Numbered from the stretch's first letter, positions 27,597 through 36,680 are shown. The stretch: 64,000 nt of DNA from Eutrophocola sp965662685 (GCA_965662685.1 CBFIIQ010000012.1:1-64000), one strand, 5' to 3'. Program-made: numbers and translations. The notes: generated by a model from the letters alone, not told the origin.

Positions 27597-28910
27597 CTAT
27601 TCCACCTGAATAAGCTGTAGTGGCGCTTTTGCGCCTGGCAAATTAATCATATCGCCGAGCTTAACAGCGGTAGATGTAGCGGTACTGGCGCCATTAACTT
27701 GTATGGCGTGGGAGCCACTATTTTCAAGTTCAACATGCTCATCCTTAATAGAAAATGTTAGTACTCCACTTTCGCCTGCTTCCAGGTAGATAGCACTATT
27801 ATTATCTTTATCGCTGGCTGGACCGTATTGAAAAGATACCGGCAGGGAATAGGCGCGATGATTAATGAGGATATGGGTAGGCATAGTGCCGGATTGTGTT
27901 TTTCTGGCTGGAGCCGGTTTCTGTTTACCCTGAGGCAGACTTGCGGTAAAGCTCAATGAGCCGGGGTCGCCCTTGATATGATCAAGATGAGACAGACAGT
28001 TTTCAATTACCATGGCATCCCTGACTGCAGTAATATTTTTCAGATACAAGGACACGCCGGGTAAGCTTGCATCAGATTCCGGTAAATGCAGGTCATAATT
28101 ATTGCCGGCAATCGCTTCCAGCTCGGAATTTATACGAGAAAATATATTCCTGACTCTTTGTTCAAAATGCCCCCGATTAATCTTTGCCTGATAGACGGAA
28201 CCCTTGTTATTAATTTCCATCAGGATTTCATTATCTTGAAGTGAGCGTGCCAGCCAGTCTTCCAGCTGGTTATAGACATACTGCTCGGTTTCCGCATTAT
28301 GATGCGGGTCAAAGCGGCTTTGCTTGATAAATTCATCGGTCACCATGTTGACCCAGCTATCATGCAGAGCTATCAGACCTGTTCCTGGAATCTGTATTAC
28401 TTTATCCCGGGTTGGCTTGTTGTCCTGCAAAGAGAAGGTAGTCAGCACCGTCTGGTGTAACTGAATATCGAGATAAACGGTCATGGCAGGATTGTCCGCG
28501 TCACCAGTCATTAACAGTGGCATATCCACAAGACCCACGGCATCAAATTCGCAGGACTGAACCAGCCCAAGCAGGATGGAAAGCTGGTTGCGGTTATAGT
28601 TACTGGGAACAGAAAATATGACTTCATCTTTCAGGGCATGATGATGGGCAATGTCATTCAGGTGAGCAAACGCAAGGTCGGCCTGATGACGAAAGTGATT
28701 ATTGCTGTTGACCAGTGGATCAAGACTGAGTTGAGACCAGAACTGGGAAAACGTATGGCGCGGATGTAGCCGTGCAGTTTTTCGCGCGTCTTCCCCGAAT
28801 ACTGGATTTTTGTCAGCAATATTGGCGAAACCGGGACTCTGTATAAGAATTTCATCCTGGTTACGCAGGCAGATATTGCGGTCATTTAACTCAATGATAT
28901 GCACACTCAC
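27597..28910 (-). CDS. Degenerate Hsp70/actin-fold protein with FHA-like C-terminal domain
   Basis: 437 residues, no signal peptide, so cytoplasmic. The N-terminal 300 residues look like a diverged Hsp70-type ATPase: a first strand at VHIIEL, an IFSVPSNYN segment resembling the Hsp70 VITVPA region, and VYLDIQLHQTVL where the phosphate-2 loop should be. The Gly-rich nucleotide loops are missing, so ATP binding is doubtful. The last 80 residues are beta-rich with ENSGSHAIQVNGAS, resembling an FHA or SHS2-type module. The ATG overlaps the channel gene's stop as ATGA, which implies stoichiometric production with the channel. Fold assignment is inference. Confidence 0.6.
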   Translation of the reverse strand: MSVHIIELNDRNICLRNQDEILIQSPGFANIADKNPVFGEDARKTARLHPRHTFSQFWSQLSLDPLVNSNNHFRHQADLAFAHLNDIAHHHALKDEVIFSVPSNYNRNQLSILLGLVQSCEFDAVGLVDMPLLMTGDADNPAMTVYLDIQLHQTVLTTFSLQDNKPTRDKVIQIPGTGLIALHDSWVNMVTDEFIKQSRFDPHHNAETEQYVYNQLEDWLARSLQDNEILMEINNKGSVYQAKINRGHFEQRVRNIFSRINSELEAIAGNNYDLHLPESDASLPGVSLYLKNITAVRDAMVIENCLSHLDHIKGDPGSLSFTASLPQGKQKPAPARKTQSGTMPTHILINHRAYSLPVSFQYGPASDKDNNSAIYLEAGESGVLTFSIKDEHVELENSGSHAIQVNGASTATSTAVKLGDMINLPGAKAPLQLIQVE

Positions 28911-29725
28911 GCCTGCTCATCCCTTTCCGGAACCTGAAGATGCCTTATCAGGTAATCGTCACAATAATTCTGGGTGTCCAATACCAGGCGGTCCTGCATC
29001 AGCTGAAGCTGGTAAAGCAGAAACATGATAAGAATACTTACTACCAGTGCGATAAAGGTGGAGTTAAAGGCGACACCCAGACTGGCGGTTACACCGGCTA
29101 TATCACCGCTTGCTGCGCGGTGTGCCTGGCCAAGTGCTTCACCGATACCGCGCACAGTGCCCAGGAAGCCGATGGAAGGAATCGCCCAGGCGATATAGCG
29201 TACGATTGTCAGTTCGCTTTCCAGGCGATCTGCTTCAGAATTGCAGGTATCCTTGATCACTGAAGCCACGTCGGGAATATTGCGGGTAGAGCCAAAACGT
29301 TGCAGCGCGGCGAGTAGTGCTCGAGGTAACAGGTATTGTCTTTCTTCTACAGGCAGTGCCTGAACCGGTCGGGCATAATCACGCGCGTCTTCCGGCAAGA
29401 TGCTCATTCCCTCTGACAAATTGAGCAGTGAACGATCAAGTAATTCGTTTTCTTTCCTGTTGCGGTAAATCTTCAGTCCAATTATCGACATGGCCCAGAG
29501 CATCAGGATGATACAGGTCTCCTGCTCGAAGTCTTTCATTACCACATATAAAGAACGCTCCGAGACAAAGTCCGGGTCTGCAGCCTGCATTATGGCCTGC
29601 TGCTCCATTTGCAAATCTGCATTGGGCCGAATAACTGCCACATAAATTGCGTGGACTACGATCACTGCAATGATCAATGCAAAGACCTGGTAGAGAAAAT
29701 CGGAAATTATGCCCTGCTGTTTCAT
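28907..29725 (-). CDS. MotA/TolQ/ExbB-family proton channel protein
   Basis: 272 residues. Hydrophobic helices lie at about 11-31, 72-87, 176-197 and 215-240. The AIPSIGFLGTVRGIGEAL segment (181-198) and the following LGVAFNSTFIALVVSI helix are the TolQ/ExbB/MotA core that lines the proton path. A cytoplasmic domain fills 88-175. No ExbD, TolR or MotB gene accompanies it; the two VWA proteins with an Asp at their helix start are the best candidates for that role. Together they would couple proton flow to movement in the periplasm. It overlaps the Hsp70-like gene by four bases. Confidence 0.88.
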   Translation of the reverse strand: MKQQGIISDFLYQVFALIIAVIVVHAIYVAVIRPNADLQMEQQAIMQAADPDFVSERSLYVVMKDFEQETCIILMLWAMSIIGLKIYRNRKENELLDRSLLNLSEGMSILPEDARDYARPVQALPVEERQYLLPRALLAALQRFGSTRNIPDVASVIKDTCNSEADRLESELTIVRYIAWAIPSIGFLGTVRGIGEALGQAHRAASGDIAGVTASLGVAFNSTFIALVVSILIMFLLYQLQLMQDRLVLDTQNYCDDYLIRHLQVPERDEQA

Positions 29726-29752
29726 AAAAATGCCTTGTTCAGTTTTCTAAAT

Positions 29753-30004
29753 TTAAATATCTATTGGAAACGCAACAGGTAAGTCTTCTGCTATCTGTTC
29801 GCTGGGTACAAAATTTTCATCTATCGAGTCTAAAATAATTCCACCAACAGGTTCACTAATACTTTCTTCAGGTGGAGTGCCGGAATCCTCACTTACCACT
29901 TCTGTTTGCTGTTCTTCTTCCTGGGTAAGCACTTCATTTTCAGCAGCATAAACAGCGCCGCTGGAAAAAACCAAAACAGCTATCAATTTTTGGTAATGGG
30001 TCAT
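29753..30004 (-). CDS. Small acidic exported protein within the channel operon
   Basis: 83 residues: a signal peptide (about 1-20, ending VYAAE) and a mature part of about 62 residues rich in Glu and Asp with no Cys and no recognisable fold. It lies six bases after the PEGA gene and 27 bases before the channel gene, so it is clearly part of the operon. Its small size and disorder suggest an adaptor or plug peptide for the periplasmic partners. Real coding is supported by the signal peptide and the spacing; function is unknown. Confidence 0.6.
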   Translation of the reverse strand: MTHYQKLIAVLVFSSGAVYAAENEVLTQEEEQQTEVVSEDSGTPPEESISEPVGGIILDSIDENFVPSEQIAEDLPVAFPIDI

Positions 30005-30010
30005 GATTTA

Positions 30011-32110
30011 TTACTCAAGATAGCGGGCGACTCTGAAGCCAACATCGTCGCGGGATTCATTGTTGTAGTCGCGAAAGCTGAGTCTTAACTCTGTAACCGT
30101 GCCATGAGCCCAGCTGGAACCTCTTATCACATGATAGGTTCCCTCTGCCGGACCCAGGGGGTCTGTTTCTATGGCACCACCAATCTGGCCACTTGAGCCA
30201 TAGTAATCATGCATCCATTCTGCAACGTTTCCGCCCATATCAAAAAAGCCGTTAATATTGGGTGCAAAGCTACCCACTGGTGCTGTACCCAGGTAACCAT
30301 CATTGTAGTTGGCAATAATCCTGCCGAGGAAAACACCAGCGGATATATCAGCATAATTACCATGATTGGCAGGCGGCGGTAACTCTGGTCCCCAGGGGAA
30401 TTTGAGCAGGCTGCCTGGATCGTTATCAACTCTTGCTGCCCACGCCCATTCTGCTTCAGTAGGAAGTCTGTAACCGGTACTGGCAGGATTAAAACCACTA
30501 ATCATGCCATTTTCCTCAATGTAAAAAGGTTCAAGGCCTTCCTCGGCACTTAACCAATTGCAAAAAAGGGCAGCCTGATCCCAGGTTATTCTTACCACTG
30601 GCTGGTTGTTATTACTCAAGGTTCTGCCTTCAATTACGCCGGAAGAATGTTCCTTATCGAAACGCGCAAACTGGCTATTGTTGACTTCCATCAGGGAAAG
30701 ATAAAAAGGACGGGTCAGGTTAACATTACGCAGCACTTCATTAGCCTGGCGACCAGGCTCCCTTCTGGAAGCCCCCATCTGAAATGAATTCGGGTAAATC
30801 AGTTTCATGGATTGCCCAACAGCATTGGTGATAAAGGGCTTGATAGATTCCAGTCGCAGTTGCTCAAGAGTTTTCAGACTGACATCCAGTTTTTGCTCCA
30901 GGCCGGGTCGGGAAACAAAATTGGTTTCAAAGGTAACGTATCCCTCGCGCCTGATTTCAAGCAGCTGCGTTGCGGCAAGCAGTTCAATGGTCTGGTTGGC
31001 ATTGCCCCGCAATTCTCCATTCACATACAGTTCTGCGTCTGCAGGTATTGCACTGATTTCTACAGAACTGAAAATAGGGTCAAGGTTGACCAGCATCGAG
31101 ACTTCTTCTTCAGGGCGCGTTGTAAAGGAGCGCCGGGTTTCCTGGTAGCCATTCAGGAAAAAGGAAAGCTCATGAGAAGTGCCGGGTGGCACAATAATTT
31201 CAAGCGGGGTTTGTCCCTGAAACACGCCATCCATGGTGACATTGGCATTGCTTGGTGTTGATTGCAGAAGAACCAGGCCGTCAGCTTGTTCCAACTCGAT
31301 GAGCGGCAAGCTCATCGCTTCTCTTGCGATCACCGTAATGCTTTCTGTCCATGCTTTGTGAGCTGGTAGTTTCACCAGAATTTCATGTTCCCCTTCGAGA
31401 ATTTCTGCCACCAGCGGGGTTTGTCCCCGGTCCTGACCATCAACAGAAACCATGGCGCCGGCAGGGCTGGTATTAAATGAGACTTCAGCCCATGCGGGCA
31501 GCAATTCAATATCCAGGCTTTGTTTTGTTTGTCGCCCTTCCATAAAAATGGCTGTTTCAAACGGCTGGTATCGATCAAGCATCACGGAAATACTATGATC
31601 TCCCGCGGCTACTTCCAGATCTGTCAGGGGCGTTTCTCCCACGGGCTGACCATCTATAAAAACCTGCGCCCCATTAATGTTGTTACTGTTCAAGGTAAGA
31701 AAACCTGGTAGCGGCTGCATATTGATGACAAAGTTTTGTGCCTGCTGATCAGTAACAGTGAGATCGGTATCCAGTGGGTAGTACCCTTCGGCGGTGACGG
31801 TGACGGGAAGCTCTCCTTTCAAAACCAGGTAGCGAGGACCAATTTTTATCGCCAGTGGGCTTTCAACATTGATCAGGCTGGTTGCCGGTGTTACGTCCAG
31901 ATATACAGATTTCGCAGAAAGTACAAACCAGGCTGCACTGGCAAATAAAAACAAAAAAGCGGAGAGAATAATTTTTACCGGACTAAGTTTTAAGCTGAAT
32001 TTTTTTGAGCTTTGACCAACAGGAGTAAAATCAATAGGCTGGATAGGTTCGTCCAGATTTGAATTCCCGCTTGTATTACTTGAATGATTTTTGCTGTTGT
32101 CGTCAGACAT
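30011..32110 (-). CDS. Membrane-anchored PEGA-repeat protein with FGE/SUMF1-like domain
   Basis: 699 residues. A cytoplasmic N-terminus is followed by one membrane helix (about 44-64) and four PEGA modules (about 136-186, 207-257, 278-328, 347-397) with their VFIDGQPVGETPL-type signature; a weaker one may precede them (70-118). The C-terminal 432-697 is an FGE-sulfatase fold with YRLPTEAEWAWAAR, GGNVAEWMHDYY, RGSSW and GFRVAR. The whole protein has a single Cys (LFCNW), so the catalytic Cys pair of formylglycine-generating enzymes is missing and a binding role is likely. PEGA modules often occur on surface or cell-wall proteins. Confidence 0.88.
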   Translation of the reverse strand: MSDDNSKNHSSNTSGNSNLDEPIQPIDFTPVGQSSKKFSLKLSPVKIILSAFLFLFASAAWFVLSAKSVYLDVTPATSLINVESPLAIKIGPRYLVLKGELPVTVTAEGYYPLDTDLTVTDQQAQNFVINMQPLPGFLTLNSNNINGAQVFIDGQPVGETPLTDLEVAAGDHSISVMLDRYQPFETAIFMEGRQTKQSLDIELLPAWAEVSFNTSPAGAMVSVDGQDRGQTPLVAEILEGEHEILVKLPAHKAWTESITVIAREAMSLPLIELEQADGLVLLQSTPSNANVTMDGVFQGQTPLEIIVPPGTSHELSFFLNGYQETRRSFTTRPEEEVSMLVNLDPIFSSVEISAIPADAELYVNGELRGNANQTIELLAATQLLEIRREGYVTFETNFVSRPGLEQKLDVSLKTLEQLRLESIKPFITNAVGQSMKLIYPNSFQMGASRREPGRQANEVLRNVNLTRPFYLSLMEVNNSQFARFDKEHSSGVIEGRTLSNNNQPVVRITWDQAALFCNWLSAEEGLEPFYIEENGMISGFNPASTGYRLPTEAEWAWAARVDNDPGSLLKFPWGPELPPPANHGNYADISAGVFLGRIIANYNDGYLGTAPVGSFAPNINGFFDMGGNVAEWMHDYYGSSGQIGGAIETDPLGPAEGTYHVIRGSSWAHGTVTELRLSFRDYNNESRDDVGFRVARYLE

Positions 32111-32134
32111 CTTTTTATCAGCTCTTAAAATTGA

Positions 32135-33691
32135 TCACAGTATTTGCTCTTCACACTGCACAGTGATTACTGGTGATTTACCATCAAAACCTACAACAAA
32201 CTCTTCCCTTACATCACGAAATCCCTCCCTGATGCCTACCGCGACGTAGGTCCCGGGTTCAAGGCTAAGCGTATGGCTGGTAAATTGACCAAGATTGCCG
32301 ATCTGGTATACGGTGACATCAGTTTGCGCATCAGACTGCAATATTACATCCACCGGTTCAGTTGCACGCTGAATGAAGTTGCGCAGAGTATTTAACTGAC
32401 CGTTCAGTTTTGGCCAGTTGCCATCAATTTTGGCGGCTTCGTTATAGATGCCAATAGCCTGTTCATAAACGGCATTTTCTGCAAGGCGTAAGGGATCGTT
32501 GTTGATGGTTTCCAGGTAATTATCCAGATTGTTGCGACTATTAGCTCTGCTTCTTCCTTCACGTGCGCTGACCACATTGCCATCAATGACAAGTGCTTCA
32601 TCATATTCAGCCAGGGCTTGTTGCCACTGCTCCTGTTTTTCAAAAGCTGTGGCGGCATCAAGATGAATATTGATTGCACTCAGTGTCATTTGGTCAACAG
32701 TCTGTTCCAGGGCAGATCCGGCTTCGGGGGACTCTGGTTTCAGAGCCAAAGCCTGTTTGAACGCTGTTTCGGCTGCTTGCGGGGCATTGGACGCCAGTGC
32801 GCTGAAGCCCTCGGACATAGCGGCGGAAAAGTCGCGCTCCAGGATGTCAGTGTTGACCTGTTCCAGTAGAGCACCTGCACCAACATGAACAGGGTCTACT
32901 GCCAGGGCCTGACGATAAAATTCGCGGGCACTTTCAAATTCGCCAGAGTCATGAAGTTGCCGGCCCTGTGCGATAACGCCAAGCACTTCAGTTAGTAACT
33001 GTGCGCGATCATAACCATTTACTGCGTCGGCACTATCAGGGTTAACCAGGATGGCAATACTGAAAGACTCTTCAGCCAGAGCAGGATCGTCGTCCAGGAT
33101 TGCCTGTTCGCCAGTGGTCAGATAGCGATTGAATACATCAGGCAAGCTTTCATCAAGCGACGCAAGAATTTCCAGGCCTTGTTGGTAAAAGGTTGCCGCA
33201 CCGATGAAGTCCTGGTTCTGGTAGGCTTCATCACCCTGGCTTGCCAGGGAGAATACGTTATTGATTTCTGCTTCGGCCCAGCTTTCAACTTCTTTTTCTT
33301 CCAGTGATTCCTGCAGGTCGAGGAGTTCAGCCAGGATATTCTGTGCTGTTTCGCGCTGGCGCAATTTTTGAGCTTCTTCAAACGGCGCTACAGAATTTGT
33401 AGCAGCTGCAGTATTGGAAGGTGTATTCACAACTACTACACTGCTGGTAGTTGGATCCGGGGGTGAAATCAGGCGCGGCAGAACAAAAATAACGCCCGCC
33501 ACCAGCACCAGCAGTAAAAAGAAAATGCCGGTGAGAATTCTTGACTGTCTCTTTTTTTCCTCATCACTACGGCGAATTTCCTCGCCGCCAAGAGCGGATG
33601 CTGACACGCTCTCCACCTGTTCTGGAGAAGCAGACTTTCCAGTCAGGTTGAGGTCTGCAGGTTTAATGTTGTCAAAATCTGAATCAGCCAT
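32135..33691 (-). CDS. Membrane-anchored TPR protein
   Basis: 518 residues. A cytoplasmic N-terminal 50 residues and a single membrane helix (about 52-72) lead to a periplasmic array of tetratricopeptide-like helices (about 140-430), for example QDFIGAATFYQQGLEIL, GEFESAREFYRQALAVDP and EQWQQALAEYDEALVIDG. A beta-rich C-terminal domain (about 440-518) includes YVAVGIREGFRDVREEF, similar in style to a PEGA module. TPRs mediate protein contacts, so it may scaffold the channel complex. It lies 24 bases upstream of the PEGA gene in the same operon. Confidence 0.85.
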   Translation of the reverse strand: MADSDFDNIKPADLNLTGKSASPEQVESVSASALGGEEIRRSDEEKKRQSRILTGIFFLLLVLVAGVIFVLPRLISPPDPTTSSVVVVNTPSNTAAATNSVAPFEEAQKLRQRETAQNILAELLDLQESLEEKEVESWAEAEINNVFSLASQGDEAYQNQDFIGAATFYQQGLEILASLDESLPDVFNRYLTTGEQAILDDDPALAEESFSIAILVNPDSADAVNGYDRAQLLTEVLGVIAQGRQLHDSGEFESAREFYRQALAVDPVHVGAGALLEQVNTDILERDFSAAMSEGFSALASNAPQAAETAFKQALALKPESPEAGSALEQTVDQMTLSAINIHLDAATAFEKQEQWQQALAEYDEALVIDGNVVSAREGRSRANSRNNLDNYLETINNDPLRLAENAVYEQAIGIYNEAAKIDGNWPKLNGQLNTLRNFIQRATEPVDVILQSDAQTDVTVYQIGNLGQFTSHTLSLEPGTYVAVGIREGFRDVREEFVVGFDGKSPVITVQCEEQIL

Positions 33692-33746
33692 GGCGCGCTG
33701 CTCTTGATTAGTGAATTAGCCCTGATCCAGGACGGCTTTTTAATCA

Positions 33747-34940
33747 CTATAAATCCGAGCTTGTTGCCTCCCCAATGTCATTGGCATAAATATCGGCGAG
33801 AAGCTCACGCCACTGTTCGTATTGGGCTTCAACAGATCCAGACAAGGTGATGGTACGCTGTTCCAGTTCAATAGTTTGAGGAGCGATTTCCATTTCCAGA
33901 GAGTTGCCAAGTTCCGCCAGGGCTTCCACATGCATCTGCCGTTCATCACCCTTACTGAAGGCATCCTTGATCAGCCAGCCACCACTGGCAAGAATCACCG
34001 GTGAAGACCAGTAGGCTGCTGCATTATTACTCTGAGTGGCGGCAATACCGCCAATGATCGCTGCCACTCCCATGATCATATTACGTCTTGAATCGGCGGC
34101 AAGCTTGTCCATTTTCATCACTTCTTCATAACTCATGCGACGGAATTCTGTATATGGCGTTTCCATCTGGCGAACAAAGTTGGAATAGTAATCCTGCAGG
34201 GCATCCACGTAGAGGTAGTCTCTTTCGCGGATATCCTCGATGCGGTTTATGACCGGATCATTCTCTGCAGGCAGGCGCGTGACATGAAGAATACCGTTGC
34301 GATCTTCCTCCACGTAATCATCAAAAATCTGCGGGGCGAAATCACGCGCAAACTGAATCTGCGAAACGGTCCTGATATTTAATACTTCTTCACTGCTGAT
34401 ATTGCGCTGTTTATAGGCCAGCAGATCATTGGCAATCTTGTTAAAGAGCCCCTGAAAGGCATCTTCACTGCGTCTCATGCGAGGGTCGTAGCTATATTTG
34501 CTAACGACTTCTTCGTATTCCTTGTTGATCCAGGTCGCACCAGTGGAGTCTTTTACATGCACCTGCATGCGCATGGTTTCTCCATCTGACTGCAAAATAG
34601 TGCCGGTGATGGCCAGATCACTACTGGCAAGGTCGCCCGGTACTACTCGTACTACTCCCCAGTTACCGCTGTTTTGCAGAGCGCTGGCAAGGTTATAGGA
34701 GGCAAAGTAGGTTTCTGCCATGCGTACATCAGAGAATGTAAGTTCTTCACGGTTGCGGGGAATATCATCCAGTCCGGGCTGGAAAATACCAATACCTATA
34801 TCCAGCAACTCTTCTTCAATTACCCCGTCACCGTCTGATTTGATTGGGGTAAAGGTTGTGCTTTTCACTGTCTGAGTAGAGCAGGCACTGATACCTGTCA
34901 TCAGTAATAAAAAGAATAGTGGTTTAAACATTCTTAACAT
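33747..34940 (-). CDS. Large lipoprotein of the VWA/ExbB cluster
   Basis: 397 residues with a lipobox ISAC (Cys about 20). The first mature half resembles auxiliary lipoproteins that bind outer-membrane partners (VVRVVPGDLASSDLAITGTI). A Gly/Ala-rich hydrophobic segment near 300-330 (MGVAAIIGGIAATQ) could be a membrane-inserted loop. The C-terminus is helical and charged. I know no name for the family. It is 55 bases upstream of the TPR gene and 118 bases downstream of the Ser-rich gene, in the same direction. Likely role: outer-membrane end of the assembly, by inference only. Confidence 0.72.
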   Translation of the reverse strand: MLRMFKPLFFLLLMTGISACSTQTVKSTTFTPIKSDGDGVIEEELLDIGIGIFQPGLDDIPRNREELTFSDVRMAETYFASYNLASALQNSGNWGVVRVVPGDLASSDLAITGTILQSDGETMRMQVHVKDSTGATWINKEYEEVVSKYSYDPRMRRSEDAFQGLFNKIANDLLAYKQRNISSEEVLNIRTVSQIQFARDFAPQIFDDYVEEDRNGILHVTRLPAENDPVINRIEDIRERDYLYVDALQDYYSNFVRQMETPYTEFRRMSYEEVMKMDKLAADSRRNMIMGVAAIIGGIAATQSNNAAAYWSSPVILASGGWLIKDAFSKGDERQMHVEALAELGNSLEMEIAPQTIELEQRTITLSGSVEAQYEQWRELLADIYANDIGEATSSDL

Positions 34941-35058
34941 AACCGGATTCCTTTCATCGTTTCTCTATACATAATATTTTATAAGTTCAGATTGTAATAC
35001 GTGTAATAGTTTTAGTTGGGATTCATCGCGGGGCATTAAACCTGATCATTAAACCTGA

Positions 35059-36288
35059 TCATTGCCCAACACCTGTATAAGCCCGGTATTCATCCCAGAG
35101 TTTTTCCCGCAATTCAGGATCTGGCTCTGTCATGGCAGCTTCCCGTAACTGCCGGGCAACAACATCATCATTGTTTCCGTTAGGAATATCTTCAGGCACC
35201 GGAAAGGATTCCTGCGTATTATCATTGGAAAAATCACCCTGTCGGCTCGCATTGCCCGCAGGCATTATGCCGCCACCGGTTGAACCTTGCGGAGCTGAGG
35301 CAATCACCGTGGGACCACTGGCACTACTCCCTTCACCGCCGCCATCAGCGCCACCACCCCCTGAACCACCGCCAGACATGACACCGCTACCAGCTTCATC
35401 GGCTTCAGCTTGTGCGCGTTCCCGCTCACCCAGAATCATACCGTCAAATTCTGCAAAGCCTTCGTTAAGTCTTGCGTCCAGAGCCGCGCGCCGCTCTGAA
35501 GCGGTGATCACCTGTCCGCGACCGGCGGAAAGGTCAGCAAAGGGATCATCGCCACTGCCCTGTCCGCTACCTGCGGAACTTCCAGTACCGGCGGTAGTAC
35601 TCCCTTCGAGGCCACCATTAGCGCCACTTTGCTGCCCCTGACTGCTCTGGCCACCATTTTGAGAGCCGGCTTGATCACCCGCCTGAGCACTATTTTGCTG
35701 GCCGCTATCGCCAGCAGCCTGATCACTGCCAGAGGATCCCTGACTGCCTGCAACCTGGGGTAAAGACTCAAAGCCACCATTTGAAGTCGGTGAATTACCC
35801 CCTTCGGAACCGCTTTGCTGGCTTTGGGAAGATTGGCTGTCACTCCCCTGGCTGTCACTACTATTACCGCTACTACTAATAGTCGGCAAGCTCGGCGAGC
35901 CTGGCATACCGGGAGAACCTCCGGGCATACTGGACGAAGCGCTACTGCTGGATGAGGCGCTGCTGCTGGAAGAGGCGCTGCTGCTCGAAGAAGGGCTACT
36001 GGGCGAGGAACTGCTGCTGGGCGAGGAACTGCTCCTTGAAGCGCTCTGCGAACTTTGCGATGAACTGGAACTGCTACTGGAGGACGCGCTTGGACTGCTT
36101 GGTGGAGCGCTGCTGCTGGATGAAGAGCTGCTGGAAGTTGAAGCTGAGCTGGGCGAACTGGAGGATGATGAGCTGGAGCTGGATGTGCTCTGACAGCCGG
36201 CAATAACCAATAATGACGCTCCCAGTACTGCCAGGAATAAAGGTGAAACGTATTTTTGCATTCTGGTTTTTCTATTTGATATTGCCAT
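35059..36288 (-). CDS. Ser-rich low-complexity lipoprotein
   Basis: About 409 residues. A lipobox VIAGC ends the signal; ATG 36288 is preferred over the TTG at 36306 and a later ATG at 36261. The next 100 residues are almost wholly Ser with Ala and Pro, then Gly/Gln/Ser-rich repeats to about 250, then a more ordered C-terminus (ERRAALDARLNEGFAEFDGM; YRAYTGVGQ). Serine codons vary, so it is not a simple DNA repeat, although CTGCTGCTGGA-like units recur on the plus strand at 35940-36180. A flexible linker from the outer membrane is a reasonable reading. First gene of the cluster. Confidence 0.75.
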   Translation of the reverse strand: MAISNRKTRMQKYVSPLFLAVLGASLLVIAGCQSTSSSSSSSSSSPSSASTSSSSSSSSSAPPSSPSASSSSSSSSSQSSQSASRSSSSPSSSSSPSSPSSSSSASSSSSASSSSSASSSMPGGSPGMPGSPSLPTISSSGNSSDSQGSDSQSSQSQQSGSEGGNSPTSNGGFESLPQVAGSQGSSGSDQAAGDSGQQNSAQAGDQAGSQNGGQSSQGQQSGANGGLEGSTTAGTGSSAGSGQGSGDDPFADLSAGRGQVITASERRAALDARLNEGFAEFDGMILGERERAQAEADEAGSGVMSGGGSGGGGADGGGEGSSASGPTVIASAPQGSTGGGIMPAGNASRQGDFSNDNTQESFPVPEDIPNGNNDDVVARQLREAAMTEPDPELREKLWDEYRAYTGVGQ

Positions 36289-36680
36289 GTTGGCCTGCTC
36301 TTTCAATTATCTCTAAACTTATCTCTCAACTTTCTCTGAACAATCACTGCAGCATCTAAAAAGCATCTATCAGCTATCCAGAAATTGTTCTCCAATCCTT
36401 TGACAAATATTTTCAGTATTCATTCATCCGTACTCTGTTTCGCCTGAAAAAACATTGCTGGAATAAAACCGCAACCAGTTATCGTGCGACTTCAGTGCAC
36501 TCAGGTCAACCGTTTTACGGCAAAATCCTGTTTCAGGATTAGTATGGAATTTTGTCACTGCTATGCTGAATCTGCACTTAATCATATCCGGCTATCTGCT
36601 TTGACTCTATGACCGGTCCGGGGAATGGAAAATTACCAGAAAATACAGCTATATCTGTGCCAGTATGCTGCTACAGAATA
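36289..36680. other. Intergenic region upstream of the VWA/ExbB cluster
   Basis: About 390 bases between the Ser-rich lipoprotein start and the hyuA stop, with no credible ORF. It must hold the promoter for the minus-strand cluster, but I find no convincing -35/-10 pair on that strand. A TTGACA at about 36400 on the plus strand lacks a matching -10. AT-rich direct repeats (CTCTAAACTTATCTCT-like) lie at 36310-36345. Confidence 0.5.

Noticed and set aside
35132..36206. Pro/Ala-rich and Cys/Trp-rich ORFs on the other strand and in another frame across the Ser-rich lipoprotein
   Set aside because: Composition mirrors the Ser-rich gene and no ribosome site or family similarity is present; they are shadows.
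22320..36288. Zorya-type anti-phage defence
   Set aside because: The channel and single-helix partners recall ZorA/ZorB, but there is no ZorC/ZorD helicase or nuclease and no OmpA-type peptidoglycan-binding domain.
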